Assembly (NCBI RefSeq): GCF_039555335.1
Contig: NC_092630.1
Location: 86,062,148-86,126,147, forward strand
Source: Amphiura filiformis
Lineage: Eukaryota; Echinodermata; Ophiuroidea; Amphilepidida; Amphiuridae
Direction: 5' to 3'
Length of the DNA stretch: 64,000 nucleotides
Each line of letters begins with the position of its first letter. Positions within the stretch are counted from its first letter, which is position 1. Positions 34,360-45,350 of the stretch are shown piece after piece. Position numbers and translations under genes: made by a program. The notes under the pieces are model-generated. The model saw nothing but the letters and a program-made list of their open reading frames with translations. It made no database searches and was not told where the DNA came from.

Positions 34360-34860
34360 CAAATTGTCCATTTTTAAAACTAAATTTTTACACAATAGGC
34401 CTAGGCCTAATAATGTAAATAGGCCCTACAGTCCCCATGCAAATGGCTTCAATTGGACCTTCATTTTGAAAAATGGACAAGTCTTCCTTTTTGCTTCTGC
34501 TATGGACATCCACGTGTTATTTTTAAACAATTGTTTATATTATACAATAATGGTGAAAACTTTTCAATGGCTTCAATTAGGCTTTCGTTTCACCAATTTG
34601 CGGCTGCTTCAAACTAAAATAGTACCCAATAATAGTGCTAAAATTGATCCAAAAAATGACAAATGGCTTCAATTGGGCCTTCATTTTCCAAAGGTTTCTC
34701 ACCTCTATTGCCCCCGGACGCTGATATATCAGATTTGTAGCCCTTTTGTACTTATTAGCCAATATTTGACCATTTTCGTCAAAGTTATCCCCCTTAAAAG
34801 TTGTCTTTCCCTACTTTGTTCACCCTCTGAAAAAGTGCTTGCTACGTCACTGCCTCTAAG
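34360..34860. repeat. degenerate tandem repeat, about 110-bp period
   Basis: AAATGGCTTCAATTGG.CCTTCATTTT occurs near 34438, 34568 (diverged) and 34661. The 180-residue frame 34364-34906 is explained by this periodicity and lacks any known domain. Confidence 0.55.
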
Positions 34861-34934
34861 GGGTCAAAAACCCTCTCAAACACCCTCTCCTCCGCCACTT
34901 TTCTGATAGGGTGGACGTCCCTGTTGGTGCCACA

Positions 34935-35280
34935 TGCCACGGATTCGCCGGTCATTTGTCGGACGTTGAACGATTGAATATAAAACGCCTGCAGGATTAT
35001 TAGCGGCCACAACGCATAGAGAGACGAACGGGAATCGGACCCCAAATCCGGAAATTTGTCGGACGTTGACCCCCAAATCCGGTCATTTGTCGGACGTTGA
35101 ACGATCGAATATAAGACGCCTGCAGGATTATTAGCGGCCACAACGCATAGAGAAACGAACGGGAATCGGACCCCCAAATCCGGTCATTTGTCGGACGTTG
35201 AACGATCGGATATAAGACGCCTGCAGGATTATTAGCGGCCACAACGCATAGAGAGACGAACGGGAATCGGACCCAAAATC
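34935..35280. repeat. tandem repeat, about 100-bp unit, three copies
   Basis: CCGGTCATTTGTCGGACGTT then ATATAAGACGCCTGCAGGAT, TTAGCGGCCACAACGCATAG and ACGAACGGGAATCGGACCC recur near 34945, 35080 and 35180. Copies 2 and 3 are almost identical. Reverse-strand frames here are repeat products. Confidence 0.9.
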
Positions 35281-35380
35281 CCACCGAATCTTCTGCCGGA
35301 CTGGTGATTTTTCCACCGAATAAAATATTTTTGTATTCGGTGATGTACGTTGATCCAGTCCGTCGTAGTGTGACAGACCT

Positions 35381-35975
35381 ATTAGCAAAAATGTTGTCAA
35401 ATTTGAATTACGTTCTGGTGTACCAGAACAAAATTACAACAGTGACCTATGGAGCAGTGTAATTTACATAATCATGAATAACTGGCAAATAAACATTTTT
35501 AGTGAATATATCTACTGAAAAATGTCATAAAAACAGGATGCTAGGATCACAAAATATTCCATTAAGTAGCAGATTTGCATAATTTATGCATATCACACAA
35601 ATAACCTCATGAGCAGATTATCTGGAGATCCATATGGGTTACAATTATGTAACTTTGTGGGGCTAGCACAGCCAGAGGTTCTTGATCGGATTAGATTTTC
35701 ACCACAACATTTATATGTATCAAGCCAAATGACCTTGTGAACATATTATCTGGTGATCTGCAGGGGGGGTAGCATATGGCCAGAGGTTCTCAAGCTTATT
35801 TGGTTTTCAGTGCAAAATATGTTACTTCTGTAGCTAATTTGCATAATTTATGCATATTAAGCATTTATGGAAGCCAAATAATCTTGTGAATAATTTATCA
35901 GGAGATCCGTATGTGGTGGAGTGACATGAGGCTGTGCAATAATTATGAGCCCCCTCCCATTTGTGATACCTTTAT
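35381..35975. other. intergenic, partial repeats
   Basis: Two related segments near 35600-35690 and 35700-35800 (GAACATATTATCTGGTGATC versus GAGCAGATTATCTGGAGATC). GGCTGTGCAATAATTATGAGC at about 35931 matches the end of the element at 55385 and is probably a solo fragment. Confidence 0.5.
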
Positions 35976-36338
35976 CCCGGGGGGGTCACTCACATATCAA
36001 AGTGGTACGCATGCTCGTCCCCAAAAACGTCGAAAAAGGGTCGATTTTTGGCCTTGTGGCGGCGTCGCCGTTTTTAGAAAAAGGGTGCTTTTCAGGTAAA
36101 GTTTCGACGTTTAGGGTATCTTTTTCAATTTTAGTGGGTTTGTTTTATAGTTTACGCCATTTAGGGTCCATTTTAGTTTCTTACACTGAATTATACCATA
36201 TTTTAGGGGTAAGATTTTCAGAGCCTTACGCCAATAAGGGGTGAAATTTTTCTACACTGATTACGCCATTTAGGGTCCATTTTTGAGGTGCTGGGACGAG
36301 CATGCATACCACTTTGGTAAGCGAGTGACCCCCCCGGG
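35976..36338. mobile_element. TIR element CCCGGGGGGGTCACTC, 8-bp duplication
   Basis: CCCGGGGGGGTCACTC and AAGTGGTACGCATGCTCGTC at the left are mirrored by GACGAGCATGCATACCACTT and GAGTGACCCCCCCGGG at the right. Flanked by an exact 8-bp duplication ACCTTTAT (35968-35975, 36339-36346). Eight bp fits hAT. Confidence 0.9.
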
Positions 36339-36349
36339 ACCTTTATATG

Positions 36350-36625
36350 GAGTAGAGTAGTGGGGTAAGCTGGTGGTGGTGGGGTAATGGGTTAGGGTGG
36401 TGGGGGTGTGGTGGTGGTGGGGTTATGGGTAGGGTAATTGCATGGGGTGGTGGGCTAAGCTGGTGGGGTAGGGTAAATTGTTAGCGATAGGGTGGTGGGG
36501 AAATTAGAGTGGGTGGTAGGGTATTAGTGGGTGTTGGGGTAAGCATGGTGGTGGGGTAATGGGAGGGTGGTGGGGCATGGGGTAAAAGTGGGTGGTTGGG
36601 TAAGGTGTTGGTGGTAGGGTAGGGC
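36350..36625. repeat. G-rich GGTGGGGTA minisatellite
   Basis: Irregular units of GGTGGTGGGGTAA and GGTAGGGTA without a C-rich interruption on the + strand. Many GGG runs at short spacing could form G-quadruplexes. Confidence 0.85.
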
Positions 36626-38356
36626 CAACGACTCAACAAACAATTCAGTATACTCCTCAACTCATTATGTACACCACCCACAAGCTACCACGTTCCTACA
36701 GGCATTGATTCAGTCATATTGATTTAGGCTACACTGGATTTAGGCCTATTGAACATTTTCAACAGTCCTCATTTCCTCTGGCGTGCTGCATACAGCAAAA
36801 TTCAGTTATCGTCAACAGATATCGCACCTGGAGCACTAACCTAAATCCTGAGCACTTTATTCCAGGATTTGTGCCCTGACCATACGAGGGCGGTCAATAA
36901 GTTCATAGCACAAGGTACTTGAAAGAGTACTAGCCAAATTCTTCTTATCTCAATCTTGAACATGGTCATTGCATACCTTAATGCACCCGTCGCAATTTTA
37001 CTTGAAACCCTCTGTATCAACAAAATGGAAGTCTTCCGATTGCCTCATGAGCCACTCTTCAGTGAAGAGTGGGGCTTAAAATTCTTAAATAGGTTTCACT
37101 AACTGGAGGCCGTGCCTGGACCACAATATGGTTGCTTTAGTCAACTGACCCTCTGTGGTGAATGGCAGCTTGACAAACTGAGAATAGGGTACAGGACACA
37201 ATCCAAGAACAGCCACATTCCTGCCGCCAACCTTCTTCACTTGATGGCTTGCCTTAATTTTGATATAAAAATTGTATGATATATGCCTATGATTGTACTT
37301 TCATTTGGCAAATGAACTGTCTTCAAAACTCCCTGAATTTCAGAAAACAGCTATGAAGACCTTCCACGATGGTAAACGAGTGATGAACTTCTTAGGGGTG
37401 GGAGATCCAGGTGAGTCCACTGAATGGACTCGTAATTCCTGTGACTAATGTATGTCTTATCACTTTTAACGTAATATAAATGAAACTTCTTGGTCCTCAT
37501 TCTAAGTGTATAGAAGTTGTGGACCTGATTATGGCAACTGCTATTAATTGTGTGCATAAAGATTCTGGGACCCCATCTAGAAGACACCATGGAATAACCA
37601 ACTGTTAATGGATTTATGTTGAAAACACTTTCATCAGAGTTGTCATATTTTGTGGCTATCTCATCGTTGTTATTTGATTCTTTATTGATTATCACTGCCA
37701 CTGTACCAACACATATATCATTAGTGGTGACGTCAGCAAGTCTCTTGGACCTTGGATGATCTTCAAGGACGTTCATTCCATCCTTGAACTCTAAGGACCA
37801 TTTCGTTACTGTTGAATATCAAGGACTTCATCGCCATTTACAGCAACTGTACATTGTTAAATTTCATTTGAGTTTTCAGCACCATCAGAAGAAATTTACA
37901 TGATGACCCTGTGTTCACTTCTGGCTGTAGCTGTGAATTCAAGGAGGTAGGTTTCCTCTGCAGAGTGTCCTGCTCATATACAGTTATGCAAAAATCGTAT
38001 ATTTTTGCACTTATGTTTTTAAGGAACAAGCTTTCAAATGAGACCAAATTCATTACCGCGCGACAAAGTAGCATACCTTGTTCTACAAACTTTATGACTG
38101 CCCCTCGTAACTCTATGTATGTAATCCTTGGGGCTCCAGGAGCGCTATATGTTGACGATAACTCAATTTTCCATTCGAGCATTACGCAATATTGACGGAT
38201 ATGCCTTGATACGCACGAATTATGAAAGTAAGGTCAATGTATGTAATCGCATGGTAATGTAGCTCAGTGTACAGTTTACATAAGATAGACCTGTGCTGTG
38301 GAGATCTATACCAAGAGTTCGACAGGAGATACAGGCCTACGGTAACTGAAATAAAG
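36626..38356. other. upstream flank of the GST gene
   Basis: Two long reverse-strand open frames (37351-37776, 141 codons; 37838-38182, 114 codons) lack recognisable domains, splice context or a shared frame. I could not support them as genes. No TATA box was found just before the GST start; the 5' UTR and promoter cannot be placed. Confidence 0.4.
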
Positions 38357-38507
38357 ATGTCGTCGTCTTCATCACAGACAAGTTACAAACTTTATTATTT
38401 CAATGCGTATGGTCGCGCGGAGGTGCTGCGATTTTTATTTCACCTAGCAGAAGTTGAATATGAAGATGTCAGGATTGAGTTTGCAGATTGGACGAAAACA
38501 AAACAAG
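38357..38507 (+). CDS. GST exon 1
   Basis: Codes residues 1-50 plus one base. Donor GTAAGC at 38508. It carries the catalytic Tyr within YKLYYFN. Confidence 0.95.
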
Positions 38508-41500
38508 GTAAGCCGGCCGGCTCTTGTCTCAAAGCTGGGTAGCACCAGCGCACCATGCACCACGCACCACGCATATAGCACCATCATTGGCGGCGCCAGG
38601 AATTTTTTCCGGCAGGGCATGGGAGAGGCAAAGCATGTTTTAAATGTACAAAGTGACGGAATTTCAGGGGTGGGGCTTAATGAACCATTTTTTTTAAATT
38701 GCTTACAAAATCAAATTGAGAAATATCGTGGATAAAAATCTAGCCTTGGTCCAAGGCTTGGGCCTATAAATCACAGAAAATCGCATGCTTTATATGTCAC
38801 ACACCCCTCATTGGTCAAATCAGTGAAATCACCAATAAATGTGTTGATATTATGACTAATGATGGTTTCTTGGATGTTCAAAACCGTTTATCACTTTATA
38901 ATGGATCCCATTGCACCAACAAATTCCTACATCCTGTGGGCTTATGATGTAGGGCCTAATAGGCCTAGAACCAATTAAAAATACCATGGATGATGATACC
39001 CAGCATCATACCTTGCTATACTCAGCCGTACACCGCTGATGGGTTTTTAAAAACAAAATTTAAAAAAATAATATAAACTTGTATTAATTTGTTTACTTTC
39101 TATACTATTTACAGGGTTATCTTCTAGAATTCTAGGTCAGTTCTTTCGTTCAAAGCACCAACCAGGATTGTGTGACCATGTGACAAATTTTCTTTGTGCA
39201 TGTGCACTGCGTTGTCCTTCGCACTTTCGGCCCATCTGGGTCTAGTCTCTGTATTGAGTATTCCCGCAAGGACCAATTGGTGGTCCTAAAATTATTATTA
39301 TTTTGTTAGTTATACAGCTTCTGTTGAGGATATCAATCTTCAGTATTTGGGACCCATGGTTTTACTAGACTTGGCCAAGTCTTTTTGACATCAGTCTTAG
39401 GACTGAATTATGAATGAATGCTTCAAAAATTAAAAATTCATGTAAGCCTATGCCTATGCTATGAGGGTGTGACATAGGCAATGGTTAACAGGCCTATAGG
39501 CCTAGACCTATATCATGTTTTTAACGTCATAAAATTAAAAATTCATGTTGTAATTTTTTTGGGGAAATGTATGTCAATTTTACAGTTTATTAACTTTCTG
39601 ACCTATTCTTTCAGAAATGGGCTTTAAACAGGTTCCTGTTTTAGAAGTTGACGGGAAAAGATTAACGCAGAGTTTGGCGATTACTCGCTATCTAGCCAGA
39701 GAATTTGGTGAGTCGGGTTTTTGTATAGGCCTATGGAAAATGTTGATATCATATGAAGAGTATAGAGTAATACAATCGTATCGTGTTTTGTTTGATTTTT
39801 CTTTGCTTTTTCAAACCTATTTCTTCAGTCTGCATTATTTTCTCTTCTTATTTTTGTGTATGATTAGGCCTACAACGCAATACATCATCATCCACATGGG
39901 TTTGACACAATCTGTCTATCTACAAACCTGGTGAATCTATCCAGTGAATAAATTTGAAAATTGATCAAAACGAGTCTCTTGTATGAAATATATGTAGGGC
40001 ATAGGCCTACAACCTGACCACATGTGCCAATGGGGAAGGGTTTGCGGACATTTTATAACTAAGGGAGCACATTCCTCCATAGGACGACCCTGTGCCGAAG
40101 TCCACCCCACCCTTGTCATGGCTCGACGGGCCTGATAATAATGCTAAAGAACATTATTCTTTGTTTCAGGACTGTATGGGAAGGATAATTGGGAATGTGC
40201 TCTTATTGATAGCTTCGTGGACAATTGCCAAGAAATCATTGAACAGGCCATTGTTATCATCAAAACCTTCGAACCAGAACAAAGGGTAGGTAGGCCTATA
40301 TCAATACTATATAAGCGACTAACTGTAGGCTATGTAAACTGTATATGGCTGTAGGGTGGGGGCAGGGGCTATTTTAACGTGCCTCACCGTCACGTACGTG
40401 TCGCGATAAAATATTCGTGCAGTGACAATTAACAATCCGTGTAGATATGCTTTAGTAGTAGACAATGGTAGAGCCTTTCTTACGGTCACATTCAGGTAAA
40501 ATGTCAATTTTTTTATTTTTGAAACGCACTCTACTTCATCAACACTTTTATCTCATTGCCCGAACGTGACGGTGAGACACGTTAAAATAGCCCCTGGGTG
40601 GGGGTGTGTGGGGGGGTTTTTTTATAGGTGTTCAAGTCAATGAAAGTGGTGTCGTCGAACCTCAATAGTATACAGTTCGTATTATGCTGTCATCCGTCAG
40701 TTTAGGATGTCCACACGCAGGCCTAGGATCTCATCAATGCGAGTCTTTCCGGTTTCCGTTTCCCGTATACTGGTGGTTATACCCAATGAACAAGTAGACG
40801 CAGGTGCCTCACTTCTGGAACAATTCCAGCAAACCAGGTTCTTCTCCATTTTACATAGGCCTAGACAGGAAGATAGTACCACTAGCTTTTGAGACCATTT
40901 TCGTTGAACTTCGGAGCACTTTTAGTTTTTGACCCCTGTACTGTATGGTAAAAAAAAACCACCCACGACTTATAACTCAAGAACGGTATGTCGCAAATAT
41001 AGGTCAAACTATACCTTTTCAGAATAAGAACATTTGAGCAAGTTTGAATTTAACCCATGGTGTGTTAATCGTTGATTGACCTCTGCGGGCTTATATGGTC
41101 ACTTTTTAATTTTGTGAACATTTTGAATGTGGTTTGAGACCATCTAAGGAACATAAAATAGTTGTTTTTGCCAGTAGCTAGTGCCAGTAGGCCTATAATT
41201 ATTTTGCTTCTTCCTGTGTAGGACCTACACCGCACCGCTCCAACTCCTTTGCTATATAGTGCATGCGTGCCGTGAAGCAATGACACCACTGTTGCAGCAA
41301 ATATTCGAAATTTTAATCTGTTGGGAGAGTCCTTTTGGTAAGGCCAACACATCCAGATTCACATTCGCGTGTGCGAAAGTTTTCGGGAGGAGTCTAATAA
41401 TATAACGTGTTTCATCATTTTGTGTATTTCTACAGAAGAAAGAAATAGAAAAGTTACAAGCTGACGTTCCTAAAGAATTTGAAGAGCTAGAAAAGCTGGT

Positions 41501-42225
41501 TGGGGACAATAACTATTTCATTGGAGATCAGGTAATGCATGCGGCAAGTTCGGTGGCGGCACCAGGTTGGGCGTGAGAATACTTGCCCCTTTTTGCGGAA
41601 ATTGTATGCTTTGTGACCTCCTGGAATTCACTTTCCCCCCGATGCTCTCCTGGAAAAAATCTTTGGTGTCGCCATGGCAAGTTCAATGAATAAAACCAAC
41701 CTAGTATACCAAATTTATGTTATAGGTTAAACTGGCCAAAAGAGCTATACTGAGGTTTCTTTCACTTTAATTGTTTCGTTTACAGACAACCTTCTTGACA
41801 GTTACTACTAATATTATTCAGCATCATCTTTTTGGGTAAAGAATAACAGCATTTTGACGGAAATCGTACATTTTGGTTATAATTCGGGTTATAGATTTAC
41901 GGATTTTACGCTATCAAAAATCCGGTTAGTTTAGGGTTAGGATTAGGGTTAGGACACCGGGTTAGGATTAGCTTACACGAAATAATTACATGAAGGATCG
42001 ACCCTGCTACGTCATATAAATGTACTACTATATCTTGTTTTCAATTCGTTACAGATAACCGTAGCTGATCTGTTTTTCTATAACACAGTATCAATTGTCA
42101 GCCAGTTTGCCTCAAACTTTCTTCAAACTTGTCCAAAACTTGAGGCCCTTCGTTCAAAAGTGGAAGCACATCCCAGAGTTGCCGACTGGCTACAAAAAAG
42201 GCCCGCCACGAGTTATACTGGTTGA
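38357..42225 (+). CDS. sigma-class glutathione S-transferase / HPGDS-like, five exons, complete
   Basis: Exons 38357-38507, 39615-39707, 40170-40285, 41436-41531 and 42055-42225 give 627 nt, 208 residues plus TGA; the family is usually about 200. The product would be a cytosolic dimer that conjugates glutathione to electrophiles; vertebrate relatives isomerise prostaglandin H2 to D2. The thioredoxin-like domain (about 10-85) starts YKLYYFNAYGRAE with the catalytic Tyr at about 14. It continues with FADWTKTKQ at the end of exon 1, then MGFKQVPVLEVDGKRLTQS with the cis-Pro at about 58 and the glutathione-binding Gln-Ser at 69-70, then LAITRYLAREFG. The all-helical C-terminal domain follows, with VGDNNYFIGDQITVADLFFYN near 142-162. 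The ATG chosen puts a short Ser-rich leader before the first strand. All borders are GT-AG and phases agree (1, 1, 0, 0). Substrate choice cannot be read from sequence. Confidence 0.95.
38508..39614. other. GST intron 1
   Basis: Non-coding. TTGGCGGCGCCAGGAATTTT near 38586 looks like one end of a hAT-type element of the kind at 41552, but no partner end was found. A SINE-tail-like CCTAAAATTATTATTATTTT lies near 39283. Confidence 0.5.
39615..39707 (+). CDS. GST exon 2
   Basis: Acceptor ACCTATTCTTTCAG, donor GTGAGT. Codes the cis-Pro and the QSLAITRYLAREF segment that binds glutathione. Confidence 0.95.
39708..40169. other. GST intron 2
   Basis: Nothing recognised; the open frame of exon 2 runs on into it by chance. 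Confidence 0.6.
40170..40285 (+). CDS. GST exon 3
   Basis: Acceptor TTCTTTGTTTCAG, donor GTAGGT. It encodes LYGKDNWECALIDSFVDNCQ and EIIEQAIVIIKTFEPEQR, the first helices of the C-terminal domain. Confidence 0.9.
40363..40596. mobile_element. hAT-type MITE in GST intron 3, exact 8-bp duplication
   Basis: CAGGGGCTATTTTAACGTG at the left, CACGTTAAAATAGCCCCTG at the right, flanked by GGTGGGGG (40355-40362, 40597-40604). Confidence 0.9.
40605..41435. other. rest of GST intron 3
   Basis: No repeat or gene recognised. Overlapping frames on both strands near 40700-40890 lack support. Confidence 0.45.
41436..41531 (+). CDS. GST exon 4
   Basis: Acceptor TGTATTTCTACAG, donor GTAATG. Encodes KKEIEKLQADVPKEFEELEK and LVGDNNYFIGDQ. 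Confidence 0.95.
41552..41676. mobile_element. 125-bp hAT-type MITE in GST intron 4
   Basis: GGTGGCGGCACCAGG at the left, TTGGTGTCGCCATG at the right, flanked by an exact 8-bp duplication GCAAGTTC (41544-41551, 41677-41684). It lies 20 bp after the exon 4 donor. Confidence 0.85.
41685..42054. other. rest of GST intron 4
   Basis: Contains the short tandem TTAGGGTTAGGATTAGGG near 41930-41955; a chance or small telomere-like run. Ends in the acceptor of exon 5. Confidence 0.5.
42055..42225 (+). CDS. GST exon 5 and stop
   Basis: Acceptor TTTTCAATTCGTTACAG. Codes ITVADLFFYN, LEALRSKVEAHPRVADWLQK and a short RPATSYTG tail before TGA 42223-42225. The VEAHPRVADWL motif is typical of sigma-class C termini. 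Confidence 0.95.
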   Translation: MTVADLFFYNTVSIVSQFASNFLQTCPKLEALRSKVEAHPRVADWLQKRPATSYTG

Positions 42226-42370
42226 GCTTGCTTGAATATGGGGCTTGGATGGAGTGGATAGACCAATGAGTCGAGTGTTCTCCAGTTATACCAAGCTATA
42301 TACAATTATATATAATTAAATATTTCAGTATTTTTCAAGAATATCGTATAAGGACATTTTAACATAGCGG

Positions 42371-42732
42371 TAAGGGGGTACTACACCCCTGGCCAATTTT
42401 GTGCCTATTTTTGCATTTTTCTCAAAATTTATAGCGCATTGGTGACAAGTAAGATATGTATATTATAGAGGCAAGGACTACAACTATACTGCACTGGAAT
42501 TTCAGCAACTCAAGGCAAGTAGTTATTGATTTATTGATCAAATATTGGTTTTCCCTCATTTTTGACAGTAACTCCACAACTGTTGTCTGTGCTGAAATAA
42601 AATTTCCAGTGCAGTAGTTGTAGTCCTTGCCCCTATAATATACATATCTTATACTTGTCACCAATGCGCTATAATTTTTGAGAAAAATGCAAAAATAGGC
42701 ACAAAATTGGGCAGGGGTGTAGTACCACCTTA
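42371..42732. mobile_element. near-perfect palindromic MITE in the GST 3' UTR region
   Basis: TAAGGGGGTACTACACCCCT at the left, AGGGGTGTAGTACCACCTTA at the right, mirrored for almost the full length around about 42550. It brings its own AATAAA at 42596-42601. Confidence 0.9.
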
Positions 42733-42848
42733 ATATAATTAGTGGTAAATGCCCCTTGTGAAGGCTTTGCATTTGGTATTAATCGTAAGCAGCACCTCCT
42801 ATTATTTTACGTGTAATCCAAGTTTCCGTTTGATGACTTTGTAAGAGC

Positions 42849-42854
42849 AATAAA
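42849..42854 (+). terminator. candidate polyadenylation signal AATAAA (GST)
   Basis: AATAAA 624 nt after the GST stop, beyond the palindromic MITE. The AATAAA inside that MITE (42596) is an alternative. Confidence 0.4.
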
Positions 42855-44016
42855 AATACAGATGCTATATCTATGAATGTTTATAATATTAATTTATGAA
42901 ATTTTCATCTTTCTCCGGAGTGAGCGTCAGTGAAAAAGAAAAAAACACACACCCACACACAATACAGGGCAGGGATAAGGTGGATCACGGTTGCCACCGA
43001 TCTGTTTCCACTGTTTCCCCACATCACCCGCTAACTACGCTGATAGTGGACTTATTCATACATGGTATTGCGAAAAGTGGAAAAACGACGTTGCTCTGGT
43101 ATTGTGCACTGGTGAATATTGTGTGTATATCAAATAGCGTTAACTATAATAGCCTAGGGAATACCAGGGACCTGGCGCGGCGTCATATTCTAACAGCACT
43201 ATGACATGAACTACTCCTGAGTCCTGATGTCAAAATACATCAGTGGTTTTATGCTGAACCATGGTATTTTTTCTAATTTTTTGCAAAAAAAAAAAAATAA
43301 TACGCGATTTGCAGCTTAATATGTGCAGCCCCGACCGACCTACCCTATTTTTTTTTTGTTACGCCAATCAAACAATTGCCGCTCCCTCAATCCCACAATG
43401 CCCCCAAAGTCCCATTTTTTTACCCAAAAAGTCCCATGCGAGCGTAGCAATCGAAAAAATAGGGTTTTTTAATGCCTTTTGGTCAAAAAGGTCCAAATTT
43501 TTGGAAAAATTCCACTTTTTCAAAATCAGCCCCAGTCCAAAAAGGTCCAAATTTTGAAAAAAAATCCACTTTTTCTAAATTTTTCTCCAAATAAATCCTT
43601 GTTACGGGCCTGATTTGGGGCTAAAATCCCCCGGGGGAGGGGTCTTCGAATTCTTTTTTTACGGCTGAGATGTGCCATGCAGACTTTTGAATGCTGACTT
43701 TTTCTATAGGCCTATACCTACCTTTTGTTGTTTTTGCCACCCATACCTATCTGATTATTCTCTGAATAAACACACAAAAGCACCCTAAATTTGCCATAGG
43801 CTGTTTTTGGTGGCAATTTTGACCAAATCAACCGAAAACCCACTGCATCGATAGGCCTATACCGAAATCGCTGAAAAGGTACCCCAAAATGGTGGCACAT
43901 CCCCGTACCTCCAACCTGGAAGAACTCCCGTCCCCGAAGCCCTAAAATGAAATTGAACATTTTCGCGCAAAAACATGCTTTACCCCTCCCCCTCCCTTAA
44001 ATTTTAATGCTTCCGC
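42855..44016. other. intergenic between GST and the large element
   Basis: A repeat-like stretch at 43380-43600 has AAAAAGTCCCA and AAAGGTCCAAATTTT words in several copies. Frames here have no domains. Confidence 0.45.
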
Positions 44017-44411
44017 CACCGCACACCGACATCGCCCGGTTAATATGAATTACATTATACAACCAGAGGCACTGAAATGAATACACGGGATCGATACACG
44101 TAAGTGTGCTGTGCACGATTGATATTCAGACAATAAATCTTTGGATACCGGGTGGAAAATGATGAATATCTCCCGTAAATGATTTCGTATAAAGAAACCA
44201 GATGTGGTTCCTTGCACTTGAATATATATTTTGAACAGATATGATAGTCGTTAGTTTGCGCTTTGAGAGAGTAGCTTGCGTCTTGAGCTGAAAAGGTGAC
44301 CAAAATTCAAGATTTTAAATAGCGCAGCGTAGACCCTCGTGGGGGTAGTCTCGGGCCAGACTGTATGTGGCTATCACGAACATACACAGGGAAAATATGC
44401 CACATAGTGCC

Positions 44412-44605
44412 AGGTTGGCACTTGCCAACTGATGCCAATGTGGCATTTGCCAGGTTCGGCCAAGAAGAATGTGCAAGGGGTACGCACAACCAGGCATTTG
44501 CAGTCACGGGCCAAATTGGCATTTGCCATCAATATCCAGAGTGTCAGAAATCATTGGCATCTGCCAATTGTATCAGGTTGGCAAATGTCAATTTGGCAGG
44601 GGTTG
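44412..44605. repeat. cluster of TTGGC-N4-GCCAA palindromes
   Basis: TTGGCACTTGCCAA (44415-44428), TGGCATTTGCCA (44441-44452), TTGGCATTTGCCA (44516-44528) and TTGGCATCTGCCAA (44554-44567), plus partial sites near 44577 and 44598. Mirrored in the right arm at about 53330-53525. The half sites equal those of nuclear factor I but the spacer is 4, not 5. Confidence 0.75.
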
Positions 44606-44639
44606 GCATTATCATTTTTTGGTGATTTATAGATTTGTA

Positions 44640-45350
44640 TTATTTTTGAACAAAAATGAGATTTTTAGATGGTTTCCAGCGGTGGTTCCCAGTGTTTTAG
44701 GTTCCATATTGTTTTGAACATACAAAACATTGCATGATCTTTGTTTTCATTGGTTTTTGTAATTTGAATAAATCAAAACAATGATTTTGTATAAAAATGA
44801 GCTATTTCTGATGATTGAATTTCTTTTTCATGTGTTTTTAATTTTATTATTCTCATTTATTTTGGAACAAAAATGCAATTTTTGGTTCCTGTGGTGGTTC
44901 CCGGGGTTAGGTCCAGGTCGTTTTGATAATAATTATGAATTTGCAGGTTTGTACTTTGATGTGTTTTTGTTATTTTGCAAGATTTAAATTATAATGGAAC
45001 AAAAACAAAAATGCATTTTTGGATAGTTTCCTATGGTGGTTCCCGATGTTTTCGGTTCCGTGTTGTTTTGATAGTAATTGTGCATTGGTTGATTTGTGCT
45101 TTCATATGTTTTTGTTACTTTGCAAGATTTAAATTATTTTGGAACATTGAATGCATTTTTGGATGGTTTCCTGTGGTGGTTCCCGGTGTTTCGGCTCCGT
45201 GTTGTTTTGATAGCAGGCCTACTGGTGCATTTGTAGTTTGGGCTCTCTCATTTGCAAGAATTAGGCCTAAATTATTTTGGAACAACAATGTATTGTTAGA
45301 TGATTTCCTGTCCTGGTTCACGGTGTTTTCGGCTCCATTTATGCATTTTT
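44640..45350. repeat. tandem array, about 140-bp unit, five copies
   Basis: ATGCATTTTTGGATGGTTTCC, GGTGGTTCCCGGTGTTT and CCGTGTTGTTTTGATA recur near 44655, 44870, 45008, 45148 and 45288. Mirrored in the right arm at about 52590-53290. Confidence 0.85.

Larger units (their letters stand above)
31647..35378. mobile_element. TGTCACACTA-ended repeat, two head-to-tail copies, second one split
   Basis: TGTCACACTATACCGAATAGG starts at about 31649. A near-identical start TGTCACACTACACCGGATCGG is at about 32048, directly after the word GATGTACGTTGACCCAGACCG. The matching end GATGTACGTTGATCCAGTCCG then TAGTGTGACA is at 35342-35375. So copy 1 is about 31649-32047 and copy 2 about 32048-35375. Copy 2 is enlarged by other repeats (32430-35270), including the Tc1/mariner element. 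Both copies share a TTTTGTGCATGCACAAAA palindrome. Frames across this region are not genes. Confidence 0.65.

Noticed and set aside
34364..34906. 180-codon open frame, the third longest in the window
   Set aside because: Explained by a degenerate tandem repeat free of stops in one frame; no domain recognised.
37351..37776. 141-codon reverse-strand open frame upstream of the GST gene
   Set aside because: No domain, no codon-bias argument possible by eye, no splice partners, and the next frame 37838-38182 does not join it.
41925..41960. TTAGGG-like run, possible interstitial telomere repeat
   Set aside because: Only a few imperfect units (TTAGGGTTAGGATTAGGG); too short to call.
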